Shown: piece after piece, positions 9,654 through 18,037 of the stretch
How the letters are laid out: every line of letters starts with the position of its first letter
Numbering within the stretch: the stretch's first letter is position 1
Source: Lachnospiraceae bacterium
GTDB taxonomy: Bacteria > Bacillota > Clostridia > Lachnospirales > Lachnospiraceae
Direction: 5' to 3'
Length of the DNA stretch: 48,970 bases
Assembly (NCBI GenBank): GCA_017524035.1
Contig: JAFWUY010000072.1
Span: 1-48,970 of the forward strand
The notes under the pieces: model-generated
Database searches by the model: none
What the model was told of the DNA's origin: nothing
Seen by the model: only the letters and a program-made list of their open reading frames with translations
Position numbers and translations under genes: made by a program

Positions 9654-10259
9654 ATGGAACTTTACAGCGGATATGTCAACAGGCTTGTTTCGGAACTTGC
9701 GGCACTTCCCGGGATAGGGGATAAATCTGCCCAGAGACTTGCCTTTCATATGATCAATATGCCTCCCGAGAAGGTCAAGCGTCTTGCGGACACCATGATG
9801 GAAGCACGCAGCAGGGTCAAGTATTGCAAAGAATGCTTCACACTTACGGACAGCGATATGTGCCCCGTGTGCTCGAATTCTTCAAGGGATCATTCTCTGA
9901 TAATGGTCGTGGAAGATACCAGGGATATGGCCGCATACGAAAAGACCGGAAAGTACGGCGGAGTATACCATGTTCTCCAGGGTGCGATAGCTCCGATGCT
10001 CGGTGTCGGACCTTCCGACATCAGGATCAAGGAGCTTGTCGACAGATGTTCGAAGAGTGACGAAAGCATCAGTGAAGTGATACTTGCGACGAATTCCAGC
10101 ATTGAAGGTGAGACGACCGCAATGTATATCAGCAAGCTGATCAAGCCGCTCGGAGTAAAGGTCACACGTATAGCGAGCGGTGTTCCTGTCGGAGGAGATC
10201 TGGAATACATCGATGAGATCACACTGACCAGGGCACTTGACGGACGTACAGAGATCTGA
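9654..10259 (+). CDS. recR: Recombination mediator RecR
   Basis: RecR acts with RecF and RecO to load RecA at gaps in single-stranded DNA. The order is a helix-hairpin-helix segment (LAALPGIGDKSAQRLAFHM), a four-cysteine zinc finger (YCKECFTLTDSDMCPVC) and a Toprim domain beginning VVEDTRDMAAYEKTGKYGG. The 201-residue length matches the family. It directly abuts ybaB, as in many Firmicutes. A weak hairpin (10270-10282, GAGGA/TCCTC) followed by four T residues lies just downstream and might thin out transcription into galM. Confidence 0.96.
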   Translation: MELYSGYVNRLVSELAALPGIGDKSAQRLAFHMINMPPEKVKRLADTMMEARSRVKYCKECFTLTDSDMCPVCSNSSRDHSLIMVVEDTRDMAAYEKTGKYGGVYHVLQGAIAPMLGVGPSDIRIKELVDRCSKSDESISEVILATNSSIEGETTAMYISKLIKPLGVKVTRIASGVPVGGDLEYIDEITLTRALDGRTEI

Positions 10260-10320
10260 TGTGAAAACGGAGGACCTTCCTCTTTTCACTCAATATAAAG
10301 AAATACTAAGGAGAAAGAAT

Positions 10321-11370
10321 ATGTCGGTAAATACAGAAAGTTTCGGATGCAGCCGTGACGGCAGGGAGATAAAGCTTTATACGATCGCCGGTAAGAACGG
10401 CCTGGTCGCTTCCGTCACCAATCTCGGTGCAATACTTGTAAAGCTCATGGTTCCCGATGCCGCCGGCAAGGCGGAGGATGTTGTTCTCGGCTTTGACAAG
10501 GCTGAAGATTATTACGGAAATCCCAGCTTCTTCGGAGCGACCATCGGTCCCAATGCAAACCGTATAGGAAATGCGGAATATGAGATCGACGGTGTTCACT
10601 ACGAACTCGATATCAACGACAATGACAGGAATAACCTCCACTCACATATAGATAACGGATACCACAAGAGAATATGGGATGCGGATGTCGATTCCGACAG
10701 CAGTGTCACATTTTCCATCGAGGATCCCGCAACTCTCGGATTCCCCGGCAACAAGAAGCTTTCCGTTACATATACCGTAACCGATGACAACGAGCTTAAG
10801 CTCCACTATGTCGGATCATCGGATGAGAATACCATTCTCAATCCCACCAATCACTCATACTTCAACCTTGACGGATTTAAGTCAGGAAGCATTGTCGATG
10901 AGTTCATTCAGATCGAAGCGGATGAATTCACTCCCACCGATGACGAGTCCATTCCTTCCGGAGTGATAGCATCGGTAAAGGGAACACCCATGGATCTTAC
11001 TTCCAAGGTAAGGGTAGGTGATCATATCGATGATGATTTCGAACAGCTTAATTTTGCGGGAGGTTATGACCACAACTTCTGCGTAAGAGGCTATGACGGC
11101 ACTTTGCGCAAGGTTGCCACGGTATGGGCGGCAAAGTCATCGAGGATCATGGAAGTGTATTCCGATCTTCCCGGCGTTCAGTTCTATGCCGGCAACTTCA
11201 TCAAGGAAGGCCAGATCGGAAAAGAGGGAGCCGTGTTCAACAAGAGATACGGTCTGTGCCTTGAGACACAGTATTATCCCGATGCGATCCATCACTCCAA
11301 TTTCCAGAGCCCCGTTTTCGGACCTGACAGAAAGCTTGATTCCGTAACGGTATACGCATTTAAGAACTGA
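10321..11370 (+). CDS. galM: Aldose 1-epimerase (galactose mutarotase)
   Basis: Interconverts alpha and beta anomers of galactose and other aldoses. GalM-family motifs are visible: GATIGPNANRI, NNLHSH (substrate His), NPTNHSYFNL (catalytic His) and LCLETQYYPDAIH (catalytic Glu). The start was set at 10321 because AAGGAGA lies at the right distance; the longer in-frame start at 10237 would overlap recR and adds 28 non-homologous residues. The product is 349 residues. It may process galactose released by the GH36 enzyme encoded about 20 kb downstream, but it sits with housekeeping genes and carries no sugar-specific control that I can see. Confidence 0.93.
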   Translation: MSVNTESFGCSRDGREIKLYTIAGKNGLVASVTNLGAILVKLMVPDAAGKAEDVVLGFDKAEDYYGNPSFFGATIGPNANRIGNAEYEIDGVHYELDINDNDRNNLHSHIDNGYHKRIWDADVDSDSSVTFSIEDPATLGFPGNKKLSVTYTVTDDNELKLHYVGSSDENTILNPTNHSYFNLDGFKSGSIVDEFIQIEADEFTPTDDESIPSGVIASVKGTPMDLTSKVRVGDHIDDDFEQLNFAGGYDHNFCVRGYDGTLRKVATVWAAKSSRIMEVYSDLPGVQFYAGNFIKEGQIGKEGAVFNKRYGLCLETQYYPDAIHHSNFQSPVFGPDRKLDSVTVYAFKN

Positions 11371-11393
11371 TACCGGTTTCACCGGGGGGATAA

Positions 11394-12581
11394 ATGGCAA
11401 AGCTACGTATGATCAAGGGCGGAACCGACCGGGAGCCCGAAGATTACAGGGATAAACTTAAAAAGCACAGGATCATGAATCTGTACAGGACGTTCATCTT
11501 TATCGTCCTGATACTTGTGATACTCCTTATCATCTATGCCAGATTCCAGTCGCATGTCTATACGGGATACGAGGTCATAGCTTCGGGAGACAGAAATGCG
11601 TCCGAATCGCAAAAGGACCTCCGTCTCGGACGCAGTATTCTTTCCTTCAGCCATGACGGAGCACACTGCATAGACGGAAGCGGCAAGACGGTCTGGGATC
11701 AGGGTTACGAGATCCAGGATCTGAAGATCTCGATATGCGGTGGCACGGTTGCGATCGCATCATATAACGGAAGGGATATCTATATCCTCAATGAGACCGA
11801 AAAGCTCGGAAGCTTCAAGACGAATCTCCCGATAAGGGATGTAGCCGTAGCCGGGACCGGAAGGGTCACCGCGGTTCTCAATTCAAACGATGCGGTCCTT
11901 ATCAATACCTATTCCCCTTCGGGAGACCTTCTCTACAGCGGGCAGATGCATATGTCCGGAAGCGGATATCCGGTCGATCTTGCACTTTCTCCCGCAGGAA
12001 ATCTTCTGTGTGTGAGCTTTATCTATGTTGATGCGGGAACGGTCAAATCCACCGTAGCTTTCTATAACCTTACCGAGGTCGGGGACAATTATACCGATTT
12101 CCTTGTAAGCAGCTACGATTACACCGATCTTGTGGTTCCCGAAGTCGGCTTCCTCGACGATTCCACCGCTTATGCGGTCGGTGATGAGAGGTTTATGATC
12201 TATAAGGGCTCCGACCAGCCCGAATCCATCGGAGAGCATCTTTTCTCGGATGAGGTAAAATCGGTGTTCACCGGAAACGGATACCTGGGCCTTGTCTTCA
12301 GATCGGACGATCCCGAAGCCAAGTACAGGCTGGATGTATATGACAGCTCCGATTCGCTCGTGGAAAAGTTCGATATCGATTTTGAGTATACGGATGTCCT
12401 TTTTGAAGACTCCGATCTTGTTATCTACAGCGATACAAGGTGCCTGATATATACCTACCACGGCAAGGTAAAGTTCGATGATTCCTTCAGGAATCCCGTA
12501 AGATTGCTTTTATCCACCGACAATGCGTACAGATACGTAGTTTCCACCTCATCCTCCGTAGACACGATAAGATTGAACTGA
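11394..12581 (+). CDS. Membrane-anchored beta-propeller-like protein (DUF5711-like)
   Basis: A 395-residue protein with a charged cytoplasmic N-terminus, one membrane helix (about residues 31-49) and an extracytoplasmic region of repeating beta-strand blocks (for example SILSFSHDGAHCIDGSGKTV, IAVAS-like strands, VDLALSPAGNLLCVSF) that suggest a beta-propeller. From memory it matches Clostridia proteins labelled DUF5711; no function is known. It starts 23 bases after galM with a GGGGGGA ribosome site and closes the pfkA-dnaX-recR-galM run. A surface scaffold or sensor is possible, but nothing in the sequence proves it. Confidence 0.8.
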   Translation: MAKLRMIKGGTDREPEDYRDKLKKHRIMNLYRTFIFIVLILVILLIIYARFQSHVYTGYEVIASGDRNASESQKDLRLGRSILSFSHDGAHCIDGSGKTVWDQGYEIQDLKISICGGTVAIASYNGRDIYILNETEKLGSFKTNLPIRDVAVAGTGRVTAVLNSNDAVLINTYSPSGDLLYSGQMHMSGSGYPVDLALSPAGNLLCVSFIYVDAGTVKSTVAFYNLTEVGDNYTDFLVSSYDYTDLVVPEVGFLDDSTAYAVGDERFMIYKGSDQPESIGEHLFSDEVKSVFTGNGYLGLVFRSDDPEAKYRLDVYDSSDSLVEKFDIDFEYTDVLFEDSDLVIYSDTRCLIYTYHGKVKFDDSFRNPVRLLLSTDNAYRYVVSTSSSVDTIRLN

Positions 12582-12596
12582 AAATATGATTTTTCG

Positions 12597-12631
12597 GGCC
12601 CGTATTTTGAAAAACAAACAAAATACGGGCC
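12597..12631 (+). terminator. Strong hairpin ending the pfkA to DUF5711-like gene run
   Basis: A perfect 13-bp stem (12597-12609 with 12619-12631) around a nine-base A-rich loop. Only two T residues follow the 3' arm, so it is a terminator-like or mRNA-stabilising hairpin rather than a textbook terminator. Confidence 0.6.
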
Positions 12632-12732
12632 TTAAATATAAAAAAACTGTAAAAATTATAGGTTTAATTATTTCCTATATTATTGTAAAATTACTTTTGT
12701 AGTTTATTGCACCAAAGTGTAAAGGAGACATT

Positions 12733-14307
12733 ATGAGTAAAAAAATGACGTTTCGTAAAAAGGGACTTGCCGTCATTTTATGCCTTATGATGGGTATCGC
12801 TACCATCGCAGGCTGTGGCAAGGAAGAGGAAACTCCCGTAGTCGAAGCTGACGAGGATGCTCTTGAGGTTCCCGAGGTTAAGGGAAAGGAAGAGACTGTC
12901 GGTGCTTTCACACTTCTCGTTCCCAAGGGAATGGAAGCTGAAGAAGGTTCCAGCGAAAGCGTTGTAACCCTTTCCGATGACGATGCCAGCATTGTTTTCC
13001 AGGTAGTTGATAAGAGCGAGGCCAAGGATTATGTTAAGGCGCTTATCGAAGAGGACGATTCTTTCGAAGAGATAACCTTCAGCCTTGACGGAACCAAGTG
13101 GTCCGGAGCTTCCTACAAGAAGGATTTTGTTGTTTATGCCAAGATCGGTAAGTCGACCGTTATCGCTATCGGTACCGGATATAAGTACACCGATGACATT
13201 CCCCTTGCTGTTCTTGCTTCTCTCGAGGTAGAGAGCGGAGCTGAGACCGTATCCATCGGCGGAGCATCCGGAAAAGGCGGAACCTTTGTATACGGAGACG
13301 GACTTTTTACCGTTGAATATACAGGCGCTTTCCGTGAGACGGATCCTTCATCCGAGTTCGGTGATCTTGTTTCACAGGACGGAGACCAGAAGGTATATAT
13401 TACTTCAGTCTATGACTGGGATGATCTTGACGATCTCGGAGATGAGATCTCGAGCTATAATTATGATATGCAGGATCTTACCGTTGACGGCAAGGATGCG
13501 ATCCTGTTTACATACGAAGACTATTTCGGCGACTACACTGCAGATTTCGTCATTCCCCTTGACTGGGTCTACAGAACTCCTTCGGGAAATGAGATGGTTG
13601 CCGTACGTATCTACACCACAGGTTCCACCGCTGAAGAAGCAGCTTCAGATGATTTCATGGAGCTTATAAATAGTGTTGATGTCAACGATGATTATGTTAC
13701 CGATGAGGGTGAGACATCATCTTACGGCTCAGCTGACTGGGAAGGCTACTGGGAGAGAGGCTGGTACGGCTTCTGGATCGTAAGTGATGCCTGCACCGAT
13801 TTTGAGAGCAATATCGGATATGCATATGACTGTCTCGCGACATTCGATTGTGACGGTGATGAAGTTCACATGCAGGTTGTTGATGCCAAGTCCGAACAGG
13901 GTGAGCTTGATGTGGATGTGTACTTCAATCATTATGAGGATATGACCGATTCAGGATGGCTCATTTCCGATCAGGGTCAGATTCTCGGATATGATATAGG
14001 ATACTATGATGCGATCATCGATCCCGAATCAGATGCGCAGCTCCTTGATGATTATATCTCGATGAATGTTGACCTTTATGATGAAGACGGCAACTGGGTT
14101 CTTGAGATCAGTTTCTTCCTTCGCCCTTGGGGTTCTGATTTCAACGACTTCGCTTATGTAGACGAAGCTGATCTTCCTTACATGTGTGTAAACTGGGATC
14201 CCGTAACCGCTGATATGTTCCCCTTCAACTATGACTCCTGGTATGTAGATATCATGGATGATCCGTTCCCGGGACTTGATGCGATAGTCGGACAGGTTGT
14301 TGAATAA
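12733..14307 (+). CDS. Large acidic lipoprotein of unknown function
   Basis: A 524-residue predicted lipoprotein: positive N-terminus, hydrophobic stretch and lipobox IAGC with the lipidated cysteine at residue 28. The mature part is very acidic and aromatic. Two segments (about 50-175 and 180-325) both begin with a beta strand of the type F-T-x-x-x-P or F-T-V-E-Y and look like related PsbP/LpqN-like units. A third segment (from about 335) has a WEGYWERGWYGFWIVSDA opening seen in clostridial lipoproteins with lipocalin-like barrels. The start has AAAGGAG at the proper distance. It appears monocistronic, between a strong hairpin and a bidirectional terminator. The function is not recognisable. 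Confidence 0.82.
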   Translation: MSKKMTFRKKGLAVILCLMMGIATIAGCGKEEETPVVEADEDALEVPEVKGKEETVGAFTLLVPKGMEAEEGSSESVVTLSDDDASIVFQVVDKSEAKDYVKALIEEDDSFEEITFSLDGTKWSGASYKKDFVVYAKIGKSTVIAIGTGYKYTDDIPLAVLASLEVESGAETVSIGGASGKGGTFVYGDGLFTVEYTGAFRETDPSSEFGDLVSQDGDQKVYITSVYDWDDLDDLGDEISSYNYDMQDLTVDGKDAILFTYEDYFGDYTADFVIPLDWVYRTPSGNEMVAVRIYTTGSTAEEAASDDFMELINSVDVNDDYVTDEGETSSYGSADWEGYWERGWYGFWIVSDACTDFESNIGYAYDCLATFDCDGDEVHMQVVDAKSEQGELDVDVYFNHYEDMTDSGWLISDQGQILGYDIGYYDAIIDPESDAQLLDDYISMNVDLYDEDGNWVLEISFFLRPWGSDFNDFAYVDEADLPYMCVNWDPVTADMFPFNYDSWYVDIMDDPFPGLDAIVGQVVE

Positions 14308-14322
14308 TCAATACATAAAAAG

Positions 14323-14351
14323 ACTCCCGGCCTGATGGCCGGGAGTTTTTT
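14323..14351. terminator. Bidirectional terminator between convergent genes
   Basis: A ten-bp GC-rich stem (14323-14332 with 14337-14346), loop TGAT, with a T run after it on the plus strand and an A run before it that becomes a T run on the minus strand. It can end both the lipoprotein transcript and the leftward transcript from 14981. Confidence 0.93.
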
Positions 14352-14387
14352 GTTATATTTTTGCAGCGGCATCAGCCGATCCTGTGA

Positions 14388-14981
14388 TCATGCCCAGGGG
14401 TCGGATGCCTTGGGCTGTCTGATATCCGCGAGAAGCATCTGTTCCCAGAGGAACCATTTGCCGTCGCTTCCGCGTTTTCTTAAGGTTATGGGACGCTCGG
14501 TATCTGCACCGCCGCTTCTGATAAGAAGTCTGGCGTATCCGTCATTGTCATATGAATAGGGATTGGAAAATACTTCAAGGGTAAGGGGCTCTGACGGTGT
14601 GTAGTTATTGTCCGGTGTAGCACCTTTGAAATATGAAAGAGGAACATAGGTCTTGCCGTCCATGAAGCGGTCCTGAAGAAACTGCAGCTCCATCTGGCTG
14701 AGGGGCTGGGGGCCTTTGAGGAAATTCAGCATCTCGATGCCTGCGTCTTTATTGACGGCATAGGCGCAGAGCGCACACACGGTAAGTGCCGCGGTCTTGA
14801 AAGGGGTGTCCATTGAACACTCCGGAAGAGCCTGAAGCTCTGCGAGATTTCCCGGTATGTCCTTAAATGTGAAACTTTCTGTTTGCTTTCCGCCCGCATT
14901 TGCCGCACTGCGTACAGCATCTCCCACAGCATTTCCGATCTCCTGAGCGGCCTTATTTTTGATCTGATCCAATAATCCCAT
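14388..14981 (-). CDS. Conserved hypothetical cytoplasmic protein (DUF6935-like)
   Basis: A 197-residue protein with no signal peptide. The N-terminus MGLLDQIKNKAAQEIGNAVGD is an amphipathic helix of the type found in several Firmicutes hypotheticals, then comes a conserved block FKTAALTVCALCAYAVN. From memory it resembles proteins labelled DUF6935. No catalytic motif is visible. I chose the ATG at 14981 because AGGAG stands five bases upstream; the GTG two codons earlier would leave no spacer. It lies 14 bases after the broken sensor-GGDEF gene and is probably cotranscribed with it. Confidence 0.75.
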   Translation of the reverse strand: MGLLDQIKNKAAQEIGNAVGDAVRSAANAGGKQTESFTFKDIPGNLAELQALPECSMDTPFKTAALTVCALCAYAVNKDAGIEMLNFLKGPQPLSQMELQFLQDRFMDGKTYVPLSYFKGATPDNNYTPSEPLTLEVFSNPYSYDNDGYARLLIRSGGADTERPITLRKRGSDGKWFLWEQMLLADIRQPKASDPWA

Positions 14982-14995
14982 AAACACTCCTTTCG

Positions 14996-16896
14996 TTATA
15001 AGATACCTTTTATCCTTTTCTTGTTCTGATACATTTTGTCATCGGCACGGTTTGTTATATCCTGAACAGAGCTGTCCGATGCTTTGTTGTACTCGGCAAT
15101 TCCGCAGGCTATGGAAACGAAATCCTCCGGAAGCGGGATCTCCTTGGTGTATGGACTCAGCGAATCCGACAGTTCCCTGAAGAGTTCGTTCCTTTTGGCA
15201 TAATCACTGTCCGTGAGGACTGCGATGAATTCGTCTCCTCCGACTCTGTATACGGGGCTGTGCTTAAAGATATTGCATATGAGCCTGCATGCCCTTATAA
15301 GATAAGCATCACCGGCTTCGTGTCCGTTTACATCGTTGACGAGTTTCAGATTGTTTACGTCGAACATTGCTATCGCAAACTCGTAATCTTCACCCGAATT
15401 GATCTTGGACTGCAGGAATGTTTCTTTATCCTCGTAGGCTCTCCTGTTGCTGACATTGGTCAGCGGATCTTTCTTCATGATGTCCAGGAGTCTTTTATTG
15501 ATGAGATCGAGATTCAGTGCGTGGCGGAATTTATCTATGACCAGACCGAGTCTGTTCTGATAGGATTGCAGATCGTGGTTGATGATCCTGTTCATGCAGT
15601 CTCTGAACACTATATATCCGAAGGCATCATCCGCTTCGTGAAGTGCGAGGAAAACATAAAGATGATTGGAATCCTCCGGATCGTATCCGGGGATCAGTGA
15701 ACGTGAAGGGAACTGGCTGTCTTTGAATTCCTTTCCGTTTTCCATGGAATACAGTACGTCTACATGCGGACTGTAGCCTTCCCTGGAAAGTGAAATGTCG
15801 GTATCGTTGAGCGAAAGCCTGAAATTGGGTTCCAGAAGAACGTGGAAGGAATCGCCTTCAATGAAGTGATCCCGGAGCAGCAGATCGTGAAGGTTTGATG
15901 TGAACTCCTCGAAGGAAACGCTGGAAAGAACAGCAGAATCCAGGGAATTGAGTTTAATGTTAAAATACGTGGCATCGGATCTTTTGGCAAATTCCAAACG
16001 TCCCATGCGTCTTCTTGCGGCATCGCTGTTGCCTGCTTCCATGCAGTTACAGCTTTCTCCCGGTATGAATTCACATTCGACGATGGTTGAGCTGTCACAG
16101 CTTTCTCCTGCAAACAGCTTATGACACAGATCTCCGCACGCATTGCCCATTTTTACGAAGCACTGGTCCACGGAGGCAATGGAGGGATAGAAGATCTGGC
16201 TGCCCTCTATATGGTCGAAACCGGTACAAGAACCTGCTCCGGAACCGATATTCCGTATTTTTCCAGACTTACGCATGCTTCCATGGCAAGTCCGTCATTG
16301 GCACAGATGAATACATCCGGAAGAGGTTTTCCGGCAGTGCAGAAATCACTGATGTATTTGGAGACGGCGGCGTTTTCCCATTTGGTATAGAACACTTCCT
16401 TAAGAAGAGAGTCTTCATTATTCTCGTGAAGGAAATCTTTGACCGCTTTTAATCTGAGTTCCGAATCGAGAGAGTCGGCAGAGCCTGCAAGAAAGATAAT
16501 GTCGCGGGCAGAGTGTGATGCACGCAGATGCCGGCACATTTCGATGGTGGCCGTATAATTGTCGGATCCGATGAAATAAGTATCGTCGAATCGGGATCCC
16601 TGAACTATGACGGGAATGCCGGCCTCTTTGCTTCTGGCAATGATGGCTTCAGGTTCGCCTGCGAAATACAGACCGCTTCCGAATATGACGGCTGCATCGA
16701 AATCGTGCAGGTCCGGCAGCTTGAAGATATTAAGGTCACCCTTTCGGTTGGCTAAACTGTCCGAGTACATGGAATATCCCAGAAACAGGAAGATATCCGC
16801 CTTTTCCGGGCGCAGTGATTGCTCCATTCCGGTAAGGAATTGGGATAGAATCTCACAGCACCAGCCGGTTGTAAAGACCGCGATCTTTTTCTTCAT
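14996..16896 (-). pseudogene. Sugar-binding (LacI-type) sensor fused to GGDEF, broken by a -1 frameshift
   Basis: Two pieces in different frames make one protein of about 633 residues. The 5' piece (start 16896, ribosome site AAGGAG) gives MKKKIAVFTTGW and most of a type 1 periplasmic-binding fold without a helix-turn-helix or signal peptide. It ends VPEQVLVPVSTI and stops. The 3' piece picks up at TGFDHIEGSQIFYPSIASVDQ, then a middle region with PGESCNC, then a diguanylate cyclase domain with intact GGDEF. The intact paralog at 19937-21841 reads LVTGFDYIG at the join, so one A has been lost near 16224 (GTAACC became GTACC). There is no RxxD inhibitory site. It may be a recent pseudogene or a sequencing error. 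Confidence 0.85.
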
Positions 16897-16929
16897 ATGG
16901 GCTCCTTGCCTAACGCGATACACAAAAAT

Positions 16930-16938
16930 ATTATATCA
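16930..16938 (-). promoter_or_regulatory. Extended -10 promoter for the frameshifted sensor-GGDEF gene
   Basis: On the minus strand the sequence reads TGATATAAT, a consensus -10 with the TGn extension, about 34 bases upstream of the ATG at 16896. No good -35 is seen, which extended -10 promoters tolerate. The same word TATGATATAATA occurs before the MBOAT gene at 22992-23003. Confidence 0.5.
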
Positions 16939-17082
16939 TATTATCGGAAATCGGTTCATTAAGCTTGAATTTAACCTGTAAAAGTGAATAGTTTAGTTAA
17001 GACGGCGGATTGACCGGGCCGGCACTTTAGGATTAACGCGGAAAAGAGTATAATAGATAGGTTAGGATCAGGGAGAAAATAT

Positions 17083-18021
17083 ATGGACTACAGGCAATAT
17101 CTTATTGAATACTGGGATGCGATCGATAAGGCCAATGCGGCGGATTATCCTAACGGAGTTGACCCTAAGGGATACAGATGCGAGAAGCATATTGCCTATC
17201 TGGGGGATTACGATCCGGCACATATGCTCAATCTGTACTATCCGGAAGATTTTAAGCCGCAAAACGGCAGTCTTCCTTCGATCATCTATATTCACGGCGG
17301 CGGATGGATGTACGGATCCGGCGATATCTTCGACAGGTATCTGGGATATCTCGCAAGCCGGGGCTTTGCCGTTATGGCAATGAATTACAGACTTCTGCAG
17401 CAGGGGAACCTTCAGGAGATGATATCCGATATTTTCTCTGCGATGCACTGGCTCGGAAAGTACGGCCCCGTCAGGGGATTTGACCTGTCGAAGGTTTTGG
17501 TGTGCGGGGATTCCGCAGGCGGTCATCTTTCGATACTTACAACCTGCATTTCAAGGAGCGGAGAGCTTAGGAGGATTTACGGTGTCGATCCGCTTTCGTA
17601 TGAGATCAGCGCCGTATCCGTCAGCAGTCCCGTTGCGGAAACCGGCAGGCTTTACATCGCCGCGTCCGAGGATACGGAGCTCGGACAGGGTACGGCAAAA
17701 GCGTATGTCGATATGATGCTCGGAGAAAAAGGAGAGGATGCACCGTGGAACGGTCATATGGCCGCATCGGAGGTCATTCCCGGAGTGGGACTGCCCCCTG
17801 TTCATATAATAGGCTCCGAAAGCGACGCACTTACCGCACACACGGGATATCTCAGGGATGTACTTGAAAAAAACGGCATCTCTTATGAGCTGTTTTACAG
17901 AAACAGGGAGGAGGGGATTCATCTTCTCCATGTTTTCAACATCAGCCACTGGGAGTGGCATGAGAGCATTGAAGCCAATGAGAGCATGCTCGGGTTTTTC
18001 GGAAGAGTGATCGCTGACTGA
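17083..18021 (+). CDS. Alpha/beta hydrolase, esterase/lipase of the HSL/BD-FAE type
   Basis: A 312-residue cytoplasmic carboxylesterase-like enzyme. The oxyanion motif is HGGGW (about residues 72-76), the nucleophile elbow is GDSAGG (about 146-151), the acid is probably the Asp in GSESDALT, and the His lies in the C-terminal stretch LLHVFNISHWEWH. There is no signal peptide. The substrate is not apparent; short-chain acyl or acetyl esters of sugars are usual for the group. A TATAAT (17049-17054) lies about 28 bases upstream of the start, with CAGGGAG as ribosome site. The membrane phosphoglycerol-transferase-like gene follows after 16 bases, probably in the same operon. Confidence 0.87.
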   Translation: MDYRQYLIEYWDAIDKANAADYPNGVDPKGYRCEKHIAYLGDYDPAHMLNLYYPEDFKPQNGSLPSIIYIHGGGWMYGSGDIFDRYLGYLASRGFAVMAMNYRLLQQGNLQEMISDIFSAMHWLGKYGPVRGFDLSKVLVCGDSAGGHLSILTTCISRSGELRRIYGVDPLSYEISAVSVSSPVAETGRLYIAASEDTELGQGTAKAYVDMMLGEKGEDAPWNGHMAASEVIPGVGLPPVHIIGSESDALTAHTGYLRDVLEKNGISYELFYRNREEGIHLLHVFNISHWEWHESIEANESMLGFFGRVIAD

Positions 18022-18037
18022 GGTTTTCTTAGACTTT

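Noticed and set aside
10270-10286. Terminator between recR and galM
   Set aside because: The stem is only five pairs with a three-base loop and four T residues, and galM lies close downstream; too weak to list as a terminator.
10237-10320. Longer start for galM
   Set aside because: It overlaps recR by 23 bases and adds residues unlike the family, whereas the ATG at 10321 has AAGGAGA in front.
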